The position numbers and the translations under genes were made by a program. From positions 1 through 64,000 of the forward strand of contig JAEUQE010000012.1 in NCBI GenBank assembly GCA_016789785.1: DNA of 64,000 bases. The letters run 5' to 3'. The notes beneath the pieces are model-generated. The model saw only the letters and a program-made list of their open reading frames with translations. It was not told the DNA's origin and did no database searches. The stretch's first letter is position 1. The number at the start of each line of letters is the position of its first letter. This DNA comes from Bryobacterales bacterium (lineage in GTDB: Bacteria; Acidobacteriota; Terriglobia; Bryobacterales; Bryobacteraceae). Below, piece after piece: positions 15,896 through 24,353 of the stretch.

Positions 15896-18241
15896 CTATT
15901 CCCTCGTGATGAACTCATCGGTGTTGAGCAGCACGCGGGCTACCGCCGTCCATGCGGCAAGCGCCGAAGTTGCATCTTTGCCTGCGATTGCCGCCACTTC
16001 TTCAGGCTTCGTTTGAAACGCATCGGACTCGACGCGATAGAGCCGCATCAACCGTTCGCGTTCTGTTGGCGAAGGCGCGCGGCCCACGGTCAGCCGCATC
16101 GCTTCTCCGATCGGATCCTGTAACCGGCTGATGCGTCGCGCCAGTGCCTGCGCCATCTCATGGAAGTTCGGATCGTTGAGCAGCGTCAGCGACTGGAGCG
16201 GGGTGTTCGTGCGAGCACGCCGCGTGCAGGGCGCGAGTCCATTGGCTGCATCGAACACCTTCATGGAAGGATTCGGCGTGATGCGGTAGTGAAACACGTA
16301 GAGCCCGCGGCGATAGCGATCCTCGCCCTGGCTGGTGCGCCAAACCTGTTTCACCTGGCCCGTCTCCATGACGCCTTCAGGCTGTGGCGGATACACGCTC
16401 GGGCCCCCGATCTTCGTGCTGAGCAAGCCACTCGCCGACAGCCCCGCATCGCGCACGATCTCGGCATCCATCCGCAGCCGGGATTGCCGGGCGAGCAGTT
16501 GATTGCGCGGGTCGCGCGATTCGAGTTCCTTGCGTGCATGCGAGGACTGACGGTACACGGCCGATGTCACGATGAGGCGATGCATCACTTTCTGGCTCCA
16601 GTTGCTGCGCACGAACTCCGTTGCCAGCCAGTCGAGCAACTCGGGATGAGTGGGCGCGGAGCCCTGTGTGCCGAAGTCGTTCTCGGTCTCCACAAGGCCG
16701 ATGCCGAAGTATTGTTGCCAGATGCGATTCACGGCCACGCGCGCGAATAGCGGATTGCGATCCGTGGCGATCCAACGTGCCAAGTCGAGCCTGGTTGGCG
16801 TCTTCGTGGACAGCGGATTTCCAAACGCGGCGGGTACGCCGGCGGAGACGCGAATGCCCTTGCGCAGATAGTCGCCACCAAGCAGCACATGCGTTTCGCG
16901 CGGTTCCGGGCGCTCGCGCATCACCATGGCAAGCGTCATCTTCGGAATCTGTTTCTTCAGCGCGTTGATGGTTTCGGTGCGTGCCTTCTCGCCAGCGTCG
17001 TCCTTGGGTAGCTCATTGGCCTCGCCGCCGCGATAGGCGAAGCGCTCTTTGTAGAGCGCCAGGAGCTGCGCGCGCAATGCCTCATACCTTGCGGCATCCT
17101 CTTTCGGTCCAAGGGCGAGCAACGGCATGTGGGTCACTTCGAGATCGTTGGTCGCTGAGAACGGTGGAAGATCGGGACCGTACTCTTCAATGTTGTTGAA
17201 GAACGCGAAGAGCTGGTAGTATTCGCGCTGCGAGATCGGATCGTACTTGTGATCATGGCAGCGCGCGCAGCTGGTGGAGAGCCCCAGAAACACGGTGCCA
17301 AGCGCATCCACGCGATCGGCGACAGCTTCCACGCGATACTGTTCCCGATCGGTGCCCGCCTCAATCTGCAGCAGAGAATTGCGTTGAAAGCCGGTGGCGA
17401 TGATCTGCTGCGGTGTGGCGTTGGGCAGCAGGTCGCCGGCGATTTGTTCGATGACGAACTGATCGAAGGGGAGGTCGCGATTGAGCGCCTCAATCACATA
17501 CTCGCGGTACTTCCAGATCTGCCTCGGCTCGTCGCGCGAACCGCCGTCGGAATCGGCATAGCGCGCCTGGTCGAGCCAGTGGCGGCCCCATCGTTCCCCG
17601 TATTGGGGCGACGCAAGCAGCCGGTCCACGAGCTTCTCGTAGGCATCGGGTGCGGCGTCGTTGACAAAGCGATCGATCTCGGAGGGTGACGGCGGAAGGC
17701 CCGTCAAATCGAGGTGCAAGCGGCGGATCAGCGTCGCGCGGTTGGCTTCGGGTGAGGGTGGAAGGCCCTCCCGTTCGAGGCGCGCCAAAACAAATTGGTC
17801 GATTTGCGTGCGGGGCCACTTTGCGTCTTTCGTTGCCGGTGCGGGAGCGCGTTGAGGCAAGCGGAACGCCCAATGACCGGCAGCCGGTTTCTTCGCAGCC
17901 GTGCTGGCAGGGGCTTCGGGCCACACGGCGCCGTTCGCCACCCATTGCGAGAGCTTCTCGATTTCAAGCGGCGTCAGCTTGCGGTCGGGGGGCATCTTGA
18001 GGTCGCCCTCCTGCTTCACGGCCTTCACGATCCAATCCGCGCCGGGGCCGCGATTTCCGCCTTCCTTAAATGCTTCGCGCGACGTGAGATCGAGACCGCT
18101 CGACCGGTTTTTCGCGTTGTGACAAGGCACGCAATTGCGCACCAGCAGAGGCCGCGCGTCGCGCTCGAAGTCCTGCGCGCAAGAAACACCGGCAAGCAGA
18201 AATGTTCCGGCGAAGACGGAGGTCGGGATGGTCCGCAGCAT
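15896..18241 (-). CDS. DUF1549/DUF1553 protein with planctomycete-type cytochrome c domain
   Basis: A 781-residue exported protein. A signal peptide (1-22, ending SCAQ) is followed by a cytochrome-like domain with CVPCH (residues 37-41), then DUF1549 (about 145-350, with WGRHWLDQARYADSDG and HDHKYDPISQREYYQLF) and DUF1553 (about 480-740, with NRIWQQYFGIGLVETENDFG and HPELLDWLA). The family pairs with DUF1501 proteins and may act in periplasmic oxidation or polymer breakdown, which is not proven. I chose the ATG at 18241; the longer frame would begin with TTG. The gene is followed 2 bases later by the repeat-encoded ORF. Confidence 0.93.
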   Translation of the reverse strand: MLRTIPTSVFAGTFLLAGVSCAQDFERDARPLLVRNCVPCHNAKNRSSGLDLTSREAFKEGGNRGPGADWIVKAVKQEGDLKMPPDRKLTPLEIEKLSQWVANGAVWPEAPASTAAKKPAAGHWAFRLPQRAPAPATKDAKWPRTQIDQFVLARLEREGLPPSPEANRATLIRRLHLDLTGLPPSPSEIDRFVNDAAPDAYEKLVDRLLASPQYGERWGRHWLDQARYADSDGGSRDEPRQIWKYREYVIEALNRDLPFDQFVIEQIAGDLLPNATPQQIIATGFQRNSLLQIEAGTDREQYRVEAVADRVDALGTVFLGLSTSCARCHDHKYDPISQREYYQLFAFFNNIEEYGPDLPPFSATNDLEVTHMPLLALGPKEDAARYEALRAQLLALYKERFAYRGGEANELPKDDAGEKARTETINALKKQIPKMTLAMVMRERPEPRETHVLLGGDYLRKGIRVSAGVPAAFGNPLSTKTPTRLDLARWIATDRNPLFARVAVNRIWQQYFGIGLVETENDFGTQGSAPTHPELLDWLATEFVRSNWSQKVMHRLIVTSAVYRQSSHARKELESRDPRNQLLARQSRLRMDAEIVRDAGLSASGLLSTKIGGPSVYPPQPEGVMETGQVKQVWRTSQGEDRYRRGLYVFHYRITPNPSMKVFDAANGLAPCTRRARTNTPLQSLTLLNDPNFHEMAQALARRISRLQDPIGEAMRLTVGRAPSPTERERLMRLYRVESDAFQTKPEEVAAIAGKDATSALAAWTAVARVLLNTDEFITRE

Positions 18242-18286
18242 TGCGAAGATTGCCCGACATTGTATCAAGGTGTGTGCCTGTGCACC

Positions 18287-20113
18287 TCAGTCTCGTTCAG
18301 AGGGAAGGCGGACGGCTGCCATCTCCTCACCGTTGCGGACGTAGGCTGTATCGCCGACGATCACCGGATGGTTCCACGTCTTGCCCTGTAGCACGGGGAA
18401 CTTCGAGATCTCTTTGAACTCGCCGGGCGTCGCGCTCACCAGCACGAGTTCGCCCTCTTCCGACAGCACGAGCAGCAGATCCTGATTGGCAAGCAGCACC
18501 ATCTGGCCATGCCCGTATCGGCCGCCTTTCCACTTGCGCTTGCCGTCCTGCAAGTCGATGCAGGAAAGGATCGATCCATCGAACCCATAAGCATGGCCGT
18601 TGTGTACGACGAAATCGCTGAAGTAAGGCTTGAGCCCCTGGGAGGTCCAACGGTCTTCCACGGTCCACTTGCCGCCGGAGTGCTGGAGTGCAAGCCGGCG
18701 CGTGCCAGCCCCGCCAGACATTCCCGAAGTCGTGATGAGCACGGTGTCGTCGCCGAGGATTGCCGGTTGGAGCATCGGCGCTCCTTCCCAGTCGTGCTTC
18801 CACAAGAGCGAGCCGTCTGCTGGCGAGACGCTGATGGCACCCGCGCCTGTCAGAAGAAGGATCTGAGGAACTCCGCCGAGAGTTGCCAGTTGCGGCGACC
18901 CGTAGCTTCCGCGCAGGCTCGGACCCTGCCACTGCATCTCGCCAGTCTGAATGTCGTAGGCCGTGATGCGGCCACTGACGGCGACAAAGACGCGGTCGCC
19001 GTGGATCAGCGGAGAACCACTGATCCCCCACTCGGGCACCTTCACTCCGGTGTCCTTGGAAGTGTTTCGGGTCCACTTCACTGCGCCTGTGCGCGCATCG
19101 AGCGCGTTGAGGATGCCCGTGCCGCCGTGTGCGTAGACGATGCCATTGTGGATGGTGGGTGTGGCGCGCGGGCCTGCCCCGCCGTTCGATTCCCAGAAGC
19201 GGGCTGTATCGCGATGGGTCCAGATCCGCTGCCCGGTTGCGGCGGCGTAACAGGTGACGAGTTCGTGATCACCATTCTGCTCCTGCGTGTAGAGCATGCC
19301 GTCGCCGACCGCGAAAGAGGACCATCCGGGACCGATCTTGCCGCGCCATAGCTCGACGGGCGGCGTCGCAGACCAATCGGTCTTGATGGGCACGGCTTGT
19401 GCGCGGCTGTCGCGATTCGCTCCGCGGAAGCCAGGCCATGCGGGGGGCGGCGCGGGTTTCGCGGCAATGGTTTCCTTCACTGGCGGCACGACAACAGGCG
19501 CAGCTATGGCGGGCTTTTCGGCGGCAGGTGGCGGTGCGGCGGGAGTCTCTGCCGGAGTAGTGACAGACGGCGCCGTTTCGGGGATGGTTCTGGTCCGCAG
19601 CAGTGTCTGTTCGGCGGTTGGAGTCCAGCGCCAAGCCAACTGTGACCGTCCATCGCCACTTACTCCGTCGGTCCGCAACAACGCGAAACTCCCTCCGGCG
19701 GCGAGAATCGCTCCGGCGAGTACAGGCAGGCGCATGCCTGGTGTAAGACGGCCACTGATCCATGCCCAGGCGACCAGAGCCAGGCAGAACGCGGGAATCG
19801 AATACAGGATGAACATGTGGCCCCTGAATCCATTGGTGATGGAGGGATGCAGGATGCGCGGAGTAGTGAGGAAGGCGAGTCCGAGGAATGCCAAGCCTGC
19901 AAAGCGATGAGCCCACGGAATCCGGCTGAAGAACAGCCACCATGCGAGTACAAGCAACGAAAAGCCCATTCCGCCCATCACGGCGATCTCTGACGCGTTA
20001 GGCAACACGGCCGGCGTGCCGTAGCGCCATAGCCATTGCAGGAGGACCGCGACGACGCCGGGCCAGAGACGCACCCCTTGTTTCGAGCCGAGTTCCATTT
20101 GGGCGTTCCGCAT
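18287..20113 (-). CDS. membrane-anchored PQQ-like beta-propeller protein, copy 1
   Basis: A 608-residue protein with four to five transmembrane helices in residues 15-150, a proline/alanine-rich linker (about 185-240), and a periplasmic propeller with PQQ-like repeats (DARTGAVKW, DIQTGEMQWQGPS, SPADGSLLWKHDW, DLQDGKRKWKGG). Proteins with this soluble part are often called outer-membrane assembly BamB-like or PQQ-binding-like, but membrane helices plus a linker are not BamB. Catalytic PQQ-binding residues are not evident. It is a close paralogue of the next gene, in tandem, period about 2,040 bases. GGAGTCCT lies before the ATG. Confidence 0.85.
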   Translation of the reverse strand: MRNAQMELGSKQGVRLWPGVVAVLLQWLWRYGTPAVLPNASEIAVMGGMGFSLLVLAWWLFFSRIPWAHRFAGLAFLGLAFLTTPRILHPSITNGFRGHMFILYSIPAFCLALVAWAWISGRLTPGMRLPVLAGAILAAGGSFALLRTDGVSGDGRSQLAWRWTPTAEQTLLRTRTIPETAPSVTTPAETPAAPPPAAEKPAIAAPVVVPPVKETIAAKPAPPPAWPGFRGANRDSRAQAVPIKTDWSATPPVELWRGKIGPGWSSFAVGDGMLYTQEQNGDHELVTCYAAATGQRIWTHRDTARFWESNGGAGPRATPTIHNGIVYAHGGTGILNALDARTGAVKWTRNTSKDTGVKVPEWGISGSPLIHGDRVFVAVSGRITAYDIQTGEMQWQGPSLRGSYGSPQLATLGGVPQILLLTGAGAISVSPADGSLLWKHDWEGAPMLQPAILGDDTVLITTSGMSGGAGTRRLALQHSGGKWTVEDRWTSQGLKPYFSDFVVHNGHAYGFDGSILSCIDLQDGKRKWKGGRYGHGQMVLLANQDLLLVLSEEGELVLVSATPGEFKEISKFPVLQGKTWNHPVIVGDTAYVRNGEEMAAVRLPSERD

Positions 20114-20329
20114 AGGACTCCATACGGGATTCGGTCGGCACGTGTTCCCTCCACTTCAGAACGGGAATCGGGGCACTGTCCGGGCCCTGTTCTGTGAGTG
20201 CCTGCGCTCCTCCATGCAGTGATTAACTCTGGGGCGAGCGAGGGCATGAGGGTCGCTTCGAGATCGTGGGTTGCCATGGCGAACGGATCGAGGGGACGTT
20301 GCTGCGCGCAGCGAGGATAGCCCGGCACC

Positions 20330-22153
20330 TCAGTTTCGATCGGAGGGAAGGCGGACGGCTGCCATCTCCTCACCGTTGCGCACGAAGACCGTATCGCCGG
20401 CCACCACCGGATGATTCCACGTCTTGCCCTGTAGCACGGGGAACTTCGAGATCTCCTTGAACTCGCCTGGCGTCGCGCTCACCAGCACGAGGTCGCCCTC
20501 TTCCGATAACACGAGCAGCAGGTCCTGATTGGCAAGCAGCACCATCTGGCCATGCCCGTACCGGCCGCCTTTCCACTTGCGCTTGCCGTCCTGCAAGTCG
20601 ATGCAGGAAAGGATCGATCCGTCGAATCCATAAGCGTGGCCGTTGTGTACCACGAGATCGCTGAAGTAAGGCTTGAGGCCCTGGGAGGTCCATCGCTCTT
20701 CCACGTTCCACTTTCCGGCGGAGTGCTGGAGTGCAAGCCGGCGCGTGCCAGCGCCGCCAGACATACCCGTTGTGGTGATGAGCAAGGTGTCGTCGCCAAG
20801 GATCGCTGGTTGGAGCATCGGTGCTCCTTCCCACTCGTGTTTCCACAAGAGCGCACCGTCCGTTGGAGCGACGCTGATCGCGCCAGCGCCTGTCAGCAGG
20901 AGGATCTGCGGAACGCCGCCAATGGTCGCGAGTTGCGGCGACCCATAGCTGCCGCGCAGGCTCGGGCCCTGCCACTGCATCTCGCCGGTCTGAATGTCGT
21001 AAGCGGTGATGCGGCCGCTGACGGCGACGATGACGCGGTCGGCATGAACCAGGGGAGAGCCACTGATACCCCACTCGGGCACTTTTACGCCGGTGTCCTT
21101 GGAAGTATTTCGGGTCCACTTCACTGCGCCGGTGCGCGCATCGAGCGCGTTGAGGATGCCCGTGCCGCCGTGTGCGTAGACGATGCCATTGTGGATGGTG
21201 GGTGTGGCGCGCGGCCCTGCCCCGGCATTCGATTCCCAGAAGCGGGCCGCATCGCGATGCGTCCAAAGCAGCTTGCCCGTTGCCGCGTTGTAGCAGGTGA
21301 CGAGTTCGCTATCGCCATTCTGCTCTTGTGTGTAGAGCATGCCATCGGCTACCGCGAAGGACGACCAACCAGGACCCACCTTGCTGCGCCACAACTCGAC
21401 GGGCGGCGTCGCAGACCAATCGGTCTTAATGGGCGCGGCTTGTACGCGGCTGTCGCGATTCGCTCCGCGGAAGCCCGGCCAGACGGGCGCAGACGCGGCT
21501 TTCGTGGCGACGGCCTCCTTCACTGGTGGAACGACAACCGGGGCAGCTACGGCGGGCTTTTCTGGCGCAGGTAGCGGCGGGGCGGGAGTCTCTGCCGGAG
21601 TGACAGGCGGCGCCGTTTCGGGGATGGTTCTGGTTTGCAACAGCGTCTGCTCCGCGGTTGGAGTCCAGCGCCAAGCCAACTGTGACCGTCCATCGCCACT
21701 GATTCCGTCCGTCCGCAACAACGCGAAACTCCCGCCCGCGGCAAGAATTGCTCCGGCCAGTGCTGGCATTCGCATGCCCGGTGCGAGGCGGCCACTGATC
21801 CATGCCCATGCGACCAGAGCCAGGCAGAAAGCGGGAATGGAATAGATGACGAACATGTAGCCCATCATTCCGCCAGTGATGGAGGGATGCAGGATACGTG
21901 GAGTGAGAAGGATGGAGATTGCGAGGAAGCCCGGCGCAGCGAAGCGTTCCATGCGAGGCACTCGGCTGAAGAAGAACCACCACCCAAGCACGAGCAGCGA
22001 ACATCCGAGACCACCCAGAACGGCGATTTGCGCTTCGCCGGGCAGGATGGCGGGCGTTCCATAGCGAATCAACCATTGCAGTGTGACTGCGGCAACTCCG
22101 GGCCAAAGGCGTAACAGTTGTTTCGCGTCGTGTTCCACTTGGGCGTTCTGCAT
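20330..22153 (-). CDS. membrane-anchored PQQ-like beta-propeller protein, copy 2
   Basis: A 607-residue paralogue of the gene at 18287-20113, near-identical over long runs in the propeller (for example SLRGSYGSPQLAT and GGRYGHGQMVLLANQDLLLV) and more divergent in the first 60 residues and the linker. The layout is the same: helices in residues 15-150, a Pro/Ala linker, then PQQ-like blades. The upstream 60 bases also resemble those of copy 1, so the promoter was copied too. I chose the ATG at 22153 by alignment with copy 1. The two proteins may work together or have begun to diverge in their membrane parts. Confidence 0.85.
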   Translation of the reverse strand: MQNAQVEHDAKQLLRLWPGVAAVTLQWLIRYGTPAILPGEAQIAVLGGLGCSLLVLGWWFFFSRVPRMERFAAPGFLAISILLTPRILHPSITGGMMGYMFVIYSIPAFCLALVAWAWISGRLAPGMRMPALAGAILAAGGSFALLRTDGISGDGRSQLAWRWTPTAEQTLLQTRTIPETAPPVTPAETPAPPLPAPEKPAVAAPVVVPPVKEAVATKAASAPVWPGFRGANRDSRVQAAPIKTDWSATPPVELWRSKVGPGWSSFAVADGMLYTQEQNGDSELVTCYNAATGKLLWTHRDAARFWESNAGAGPRATPTIHNGIVYAHGGTGILNALDARTGAVKWTRNTSKDTGVKVPEWGISGSPLVHADRVIVAVSGRITAYDIQTGEMQWQGPSLRGSYGSPQLATIGGVPQILLLTGAGAISVAPTDGALLWKHEWEGAPMLQPAILGDDTLLITTTGMSGGAGTRRLALQHSAGKWNVEERWTSQGLKPYFSDLVVHNGHAYGFDGSILSCIDLQDGKRKWKGGRYGHGQMVLLANQDLLLVLSEEGDLVLVSATPGEFKEISKFPVLQGKTWNHPVVAGDTVFVRNGEEMAAVRLPSDRN

Positions 22154-22292
22154 AGGAGTGCATACGCGATTTGATGTGGTTGTGTTCCTTCCATTCCGAA
22201 TTCGGACATTCGCTTCATTCGCTCGCAACGCGGCGAAGATCGCCAAGGCAAATTGAGATCATGCGCGACTGGCCGGGAGTAGTGTGTTAGCG

Positions 22293-22646
22293 TTAGCGAG
22301 TGCGAAGGAGCGCTTTCAGCGCGTCGGTGGCAAGCACTGCAGCGTGCTTCGACTCGGGGATCAACTCCTCGACCAGCGCTTCGATGTCCGTCGCCTTGGC
22401 CGAAGCCAGTTGGGTTCTCGTCTTTCCCTCCATCCATTCGGCGAGAGCGCTTCCGACACCAATGGAGGCGGTGCATCCGCGCACCTTGTAGCGGACCTCG
22501 GCGGCACGGCTCGCGTCCCATCGCACGGAAAGGCGGAGAATGTCGCCACACGCAGGATTCATGACCTCGACCGTTTGCGCGGGAGGCGGCAGTTCGCCGA
22601 CGTTGCGCGGGTTCTGAAAATGGTCCAGCAGCTTCGCGCTCAGCAT
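22293..22646 (-). CDS. IscU/NifU-like iron-sulfur scaffold homologue lacking one ligand cysteine
   Basis: A 117-residue protein with the IscU fold: NPACGD (Cys33), KVRGCTASIGVGSALAEWM (Cys58), then PESKHAAVLATDALKALL. In IscU and NifU the last motif is HC, giving the third cysteine ligand. Here His101 is kept but the next residue is Ala102. Two cysteines plus histidine could still bind a metal or cluster, but classical scaffold chemistry should be altered. No iscS or sufS is nearby. It diverges from a radical SAM gene with 80 bases between, which suggests a role in supplying that enzyme, an inference only. Confidence 0.85.
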   Translation of the reverse strand: MLSAKLLDHFQNPRNVGELPPPAQTVEVMNPACGDILRLSVRWDASRAAEVRYKVRGCTASIGVGSALAEWMEGKTRTQLASAKATDIEALVEELIPESKHAAVLATDALKALLRTR

Positions 22647-22726
22647 CCTTCTGCATCATGCCATAGGGTGGGGTCCGGGGGCATTCCGTCATTTCGCATC
22701 GCCCGTTCTACAATGGTGGGTACAGC

Positions 22727-23887
22727 ATGGCGGCATCCTACTTCCCGATCCTAAGGCAACGTGTCCGCGCGCGCAGTTTCCGCGCACTGTTCCTGTTTGT
22801 AACGTCGCGCTGCAACTCGCTTTGCCGGACTTGCTTTTACTTCGATAAGCTGAACAGCCGCGACGACCTGACCTTCGATCAGATCCGCACGATTTCGGAG
22901 ACCGCGCCGAAGTTCGAGAAGCTGTGGCTCTCAGGCGGGGAGCCGTTCCTGCGGCCCGAACTGGCGGAGATCGTCGCCATGTTCGCGCGCAACAACGGCG
23001 TCCGCAACGTGAATCTGCCGACTAACGGTCTGCTGCCGGAGAAGATCTTCCCGGCTGTGGACAAGATGCTGGCGCACGCGCCGGACGTGGCGATTGATCT
23101 GAACTTCTCGCTGGATGGGCTGGCCAGCACACACGACGCGATCCGGGGTGTGCCGAAGAACTTCGAGCGTACGCTTGCCACGATCGCCGAGGCCGAGAAG
23201 CGCTACCGGGGGAATCACCGTCTGCGGCGAAACGTGCTTACCGTGATTACGCGGGATAACTACGATGAGATCGTGGCGCTCGGCCTGAAACTGGCGGGAG
23301 ATGGCAAGATCGACGGGCAGTATTTCGAGACGGTGCGGGGCGTAGCGCCCGATCCCAGTCTGAAGCAACTTACACGGAAGAAAGTGGCTGAGTTACATCG
23401 CCGGTTGATGCCGTTTCACCGGCATTATGCCCAGAAGCTGTTCGCACGTCTTCCCGCGGGAGTGCGGCATCTAGCGACGATGTACTATCTGGGCAACCTT
23501 CGCATGCACTTCGACCTCCACGAGCGCTGTTTCGAGGGGCCGGAAAAGTGGCCGATGCCTTGCACGGCGGGGGAGACCACCATCGTGATCGATCACAATG
23601 GGAAGTACCGGGCGTGTGAGATGCGCGGGATCGTGGGGGATCTGAAGGATCACGGCTATGATATCCGGGCGGCGCTGGCATCGCCCGAAATGAAGCGCGA
23701 AGTTGCGGAAATTCCTGGGGCCAATTGCTGGTGTACGCATAGTTGCTTCATCCAGGAGAGTTCGAAATTTTCACCGCGCGTGCAGTTATTCTCGATTCCC
23801 TGGGCATGGATGCAACAGCGGTGGGAGCGTCTGCCGGAACTGCCTGTTGAGGAACTGGAGAAGTTCCGGACGCTGGAGATGGCCTGA
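22727..23887 (+). CDS. radical SAM protein with SPASM-like C-terminus
   Basis: A 386-residue enzyme. The SAM-binding cluster motif is CNSLCRTC (residues 29-36), followed by LWLSGGEPFLRPEL, which is the GGE motif, and LPTNGLL. The C-terminal part has further cysteines (CTAGETTIVIDHNGKYRACEMRG, split here as CTAG and RACEM; then CWCTHSC), typical of SPASM domains that bind auxiliary clusters in peptide- or protein-modifying enzymes. The substrate is unknown and no small precursor peptide is seen next to it. The stop overlaps the Nudix gene start as TGATG. A TACAAT box ends 12 bases before the ATG and no Shine-Dalgarno is present. Confidence 0.9.
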   Translation: MAASYFPILRQRVRARSFRALFLFVTSRCNSLCRTCFYFDKLNSRDDLTFDQIRTISETAPKFEKLWLSGGEPFLRPELAEIVAMFARNNGVRNVNLPTNGLLPEKIFPAVDKMLAHAPDVAIDLNFSLDGLASTHDAIRGVPKNFERTLATIAEAEKRYRGNHRLRRNVLTVITRDNYDEIVALGLKLAGDGKIDGQYFETVRGVAPDPSLKQLTRKKVAELHRRLMPFHRHYAQKLFARLPAGVRHLATMYYLGNLRMHFDLHERCFEGPEKWPMPCTAGETTIVIDHNGKYRACEMRGIVGDLKDHGYDIRAALASPEMKREVAEIPGANCWCTHSCFIQESSKFSPRVQLFSIPWAWMQQRWERLPELPVEELEKFRTLEMA

Positions 23888-24327
23888 TGGCACGGCCCTA
23901 CCGAATTCCCGTGGTCGCAGGAATCCTGGAGCAGGATGGGCGGATTTTGATTGCGCAGAGAAAAGACAGCGACCGTCATGCATTGAAGTGGGAGTTTCCG
24001 GGTGGGAAGGTGGAAAAAGGGGAATCGCCGCGGCAGGCGTTGACCCGGGAGTTACACGAGGAACTTGGAATTCAGGCAGTGGTGGGCCGGGAACTCAGCA
24101 GATATGAATTCGCCTATCCGCGCGGCGCAACCATCTTACTCATTTTTCTGGAAGTGAAACGTTACAGTGGCGAGTTGCGGAACGGGATCTTCCAGCAGAT
24201 CCGGTGGGAGGAGCGGGCGAATCTTCCGGGCTATGACTTTCTGGATGGCGATAAGGATTTCGTGCAGCGCCTTGCGGCGGGCGAGTTCCCGCGGCCGGCG
24301 CGGATTACGACCTCCTACCGGCGGTGA
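23887..24327 (+). CDS. Nudix hydrolase, MutT-like
   Basis: A 146-residue hydrolase with the complete Nudix box from Gly40: GKVEKGE, then seven residues, then RELHEELGI (Arg54, Glu55, Glu58, Glu59, Gly61). Size and the N-terminal AGILEQDGRILIAQR fit the MutT/CTP pyrophosphohydrolase branch, which hydrolyses oxidised or otherwise unwanted nucleoside triphosphates. It overlaps the radical SAM gene by one base and should be translated from the same mRNA. Whether the two share a pathway is unknown. It converges on the receptor gene with 26 bases between. Confidence 0.9.
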   Translation: MARPYRIPVVAGILEQDGRILIAQRKDSDRHALKWEFPGGKVEKGESPRQALTRELHEELGIQAVVGRELSRYEFAYPRGATILLIFLEVKRYSGELRNGIFQQIRWEERANLPGYDFLDGDKDFVQRLAAGEFPRPARITTSYRR

Positions 24328-24353
24328 GGCGGCTGGCAGCGGGCCGCCGGGCG

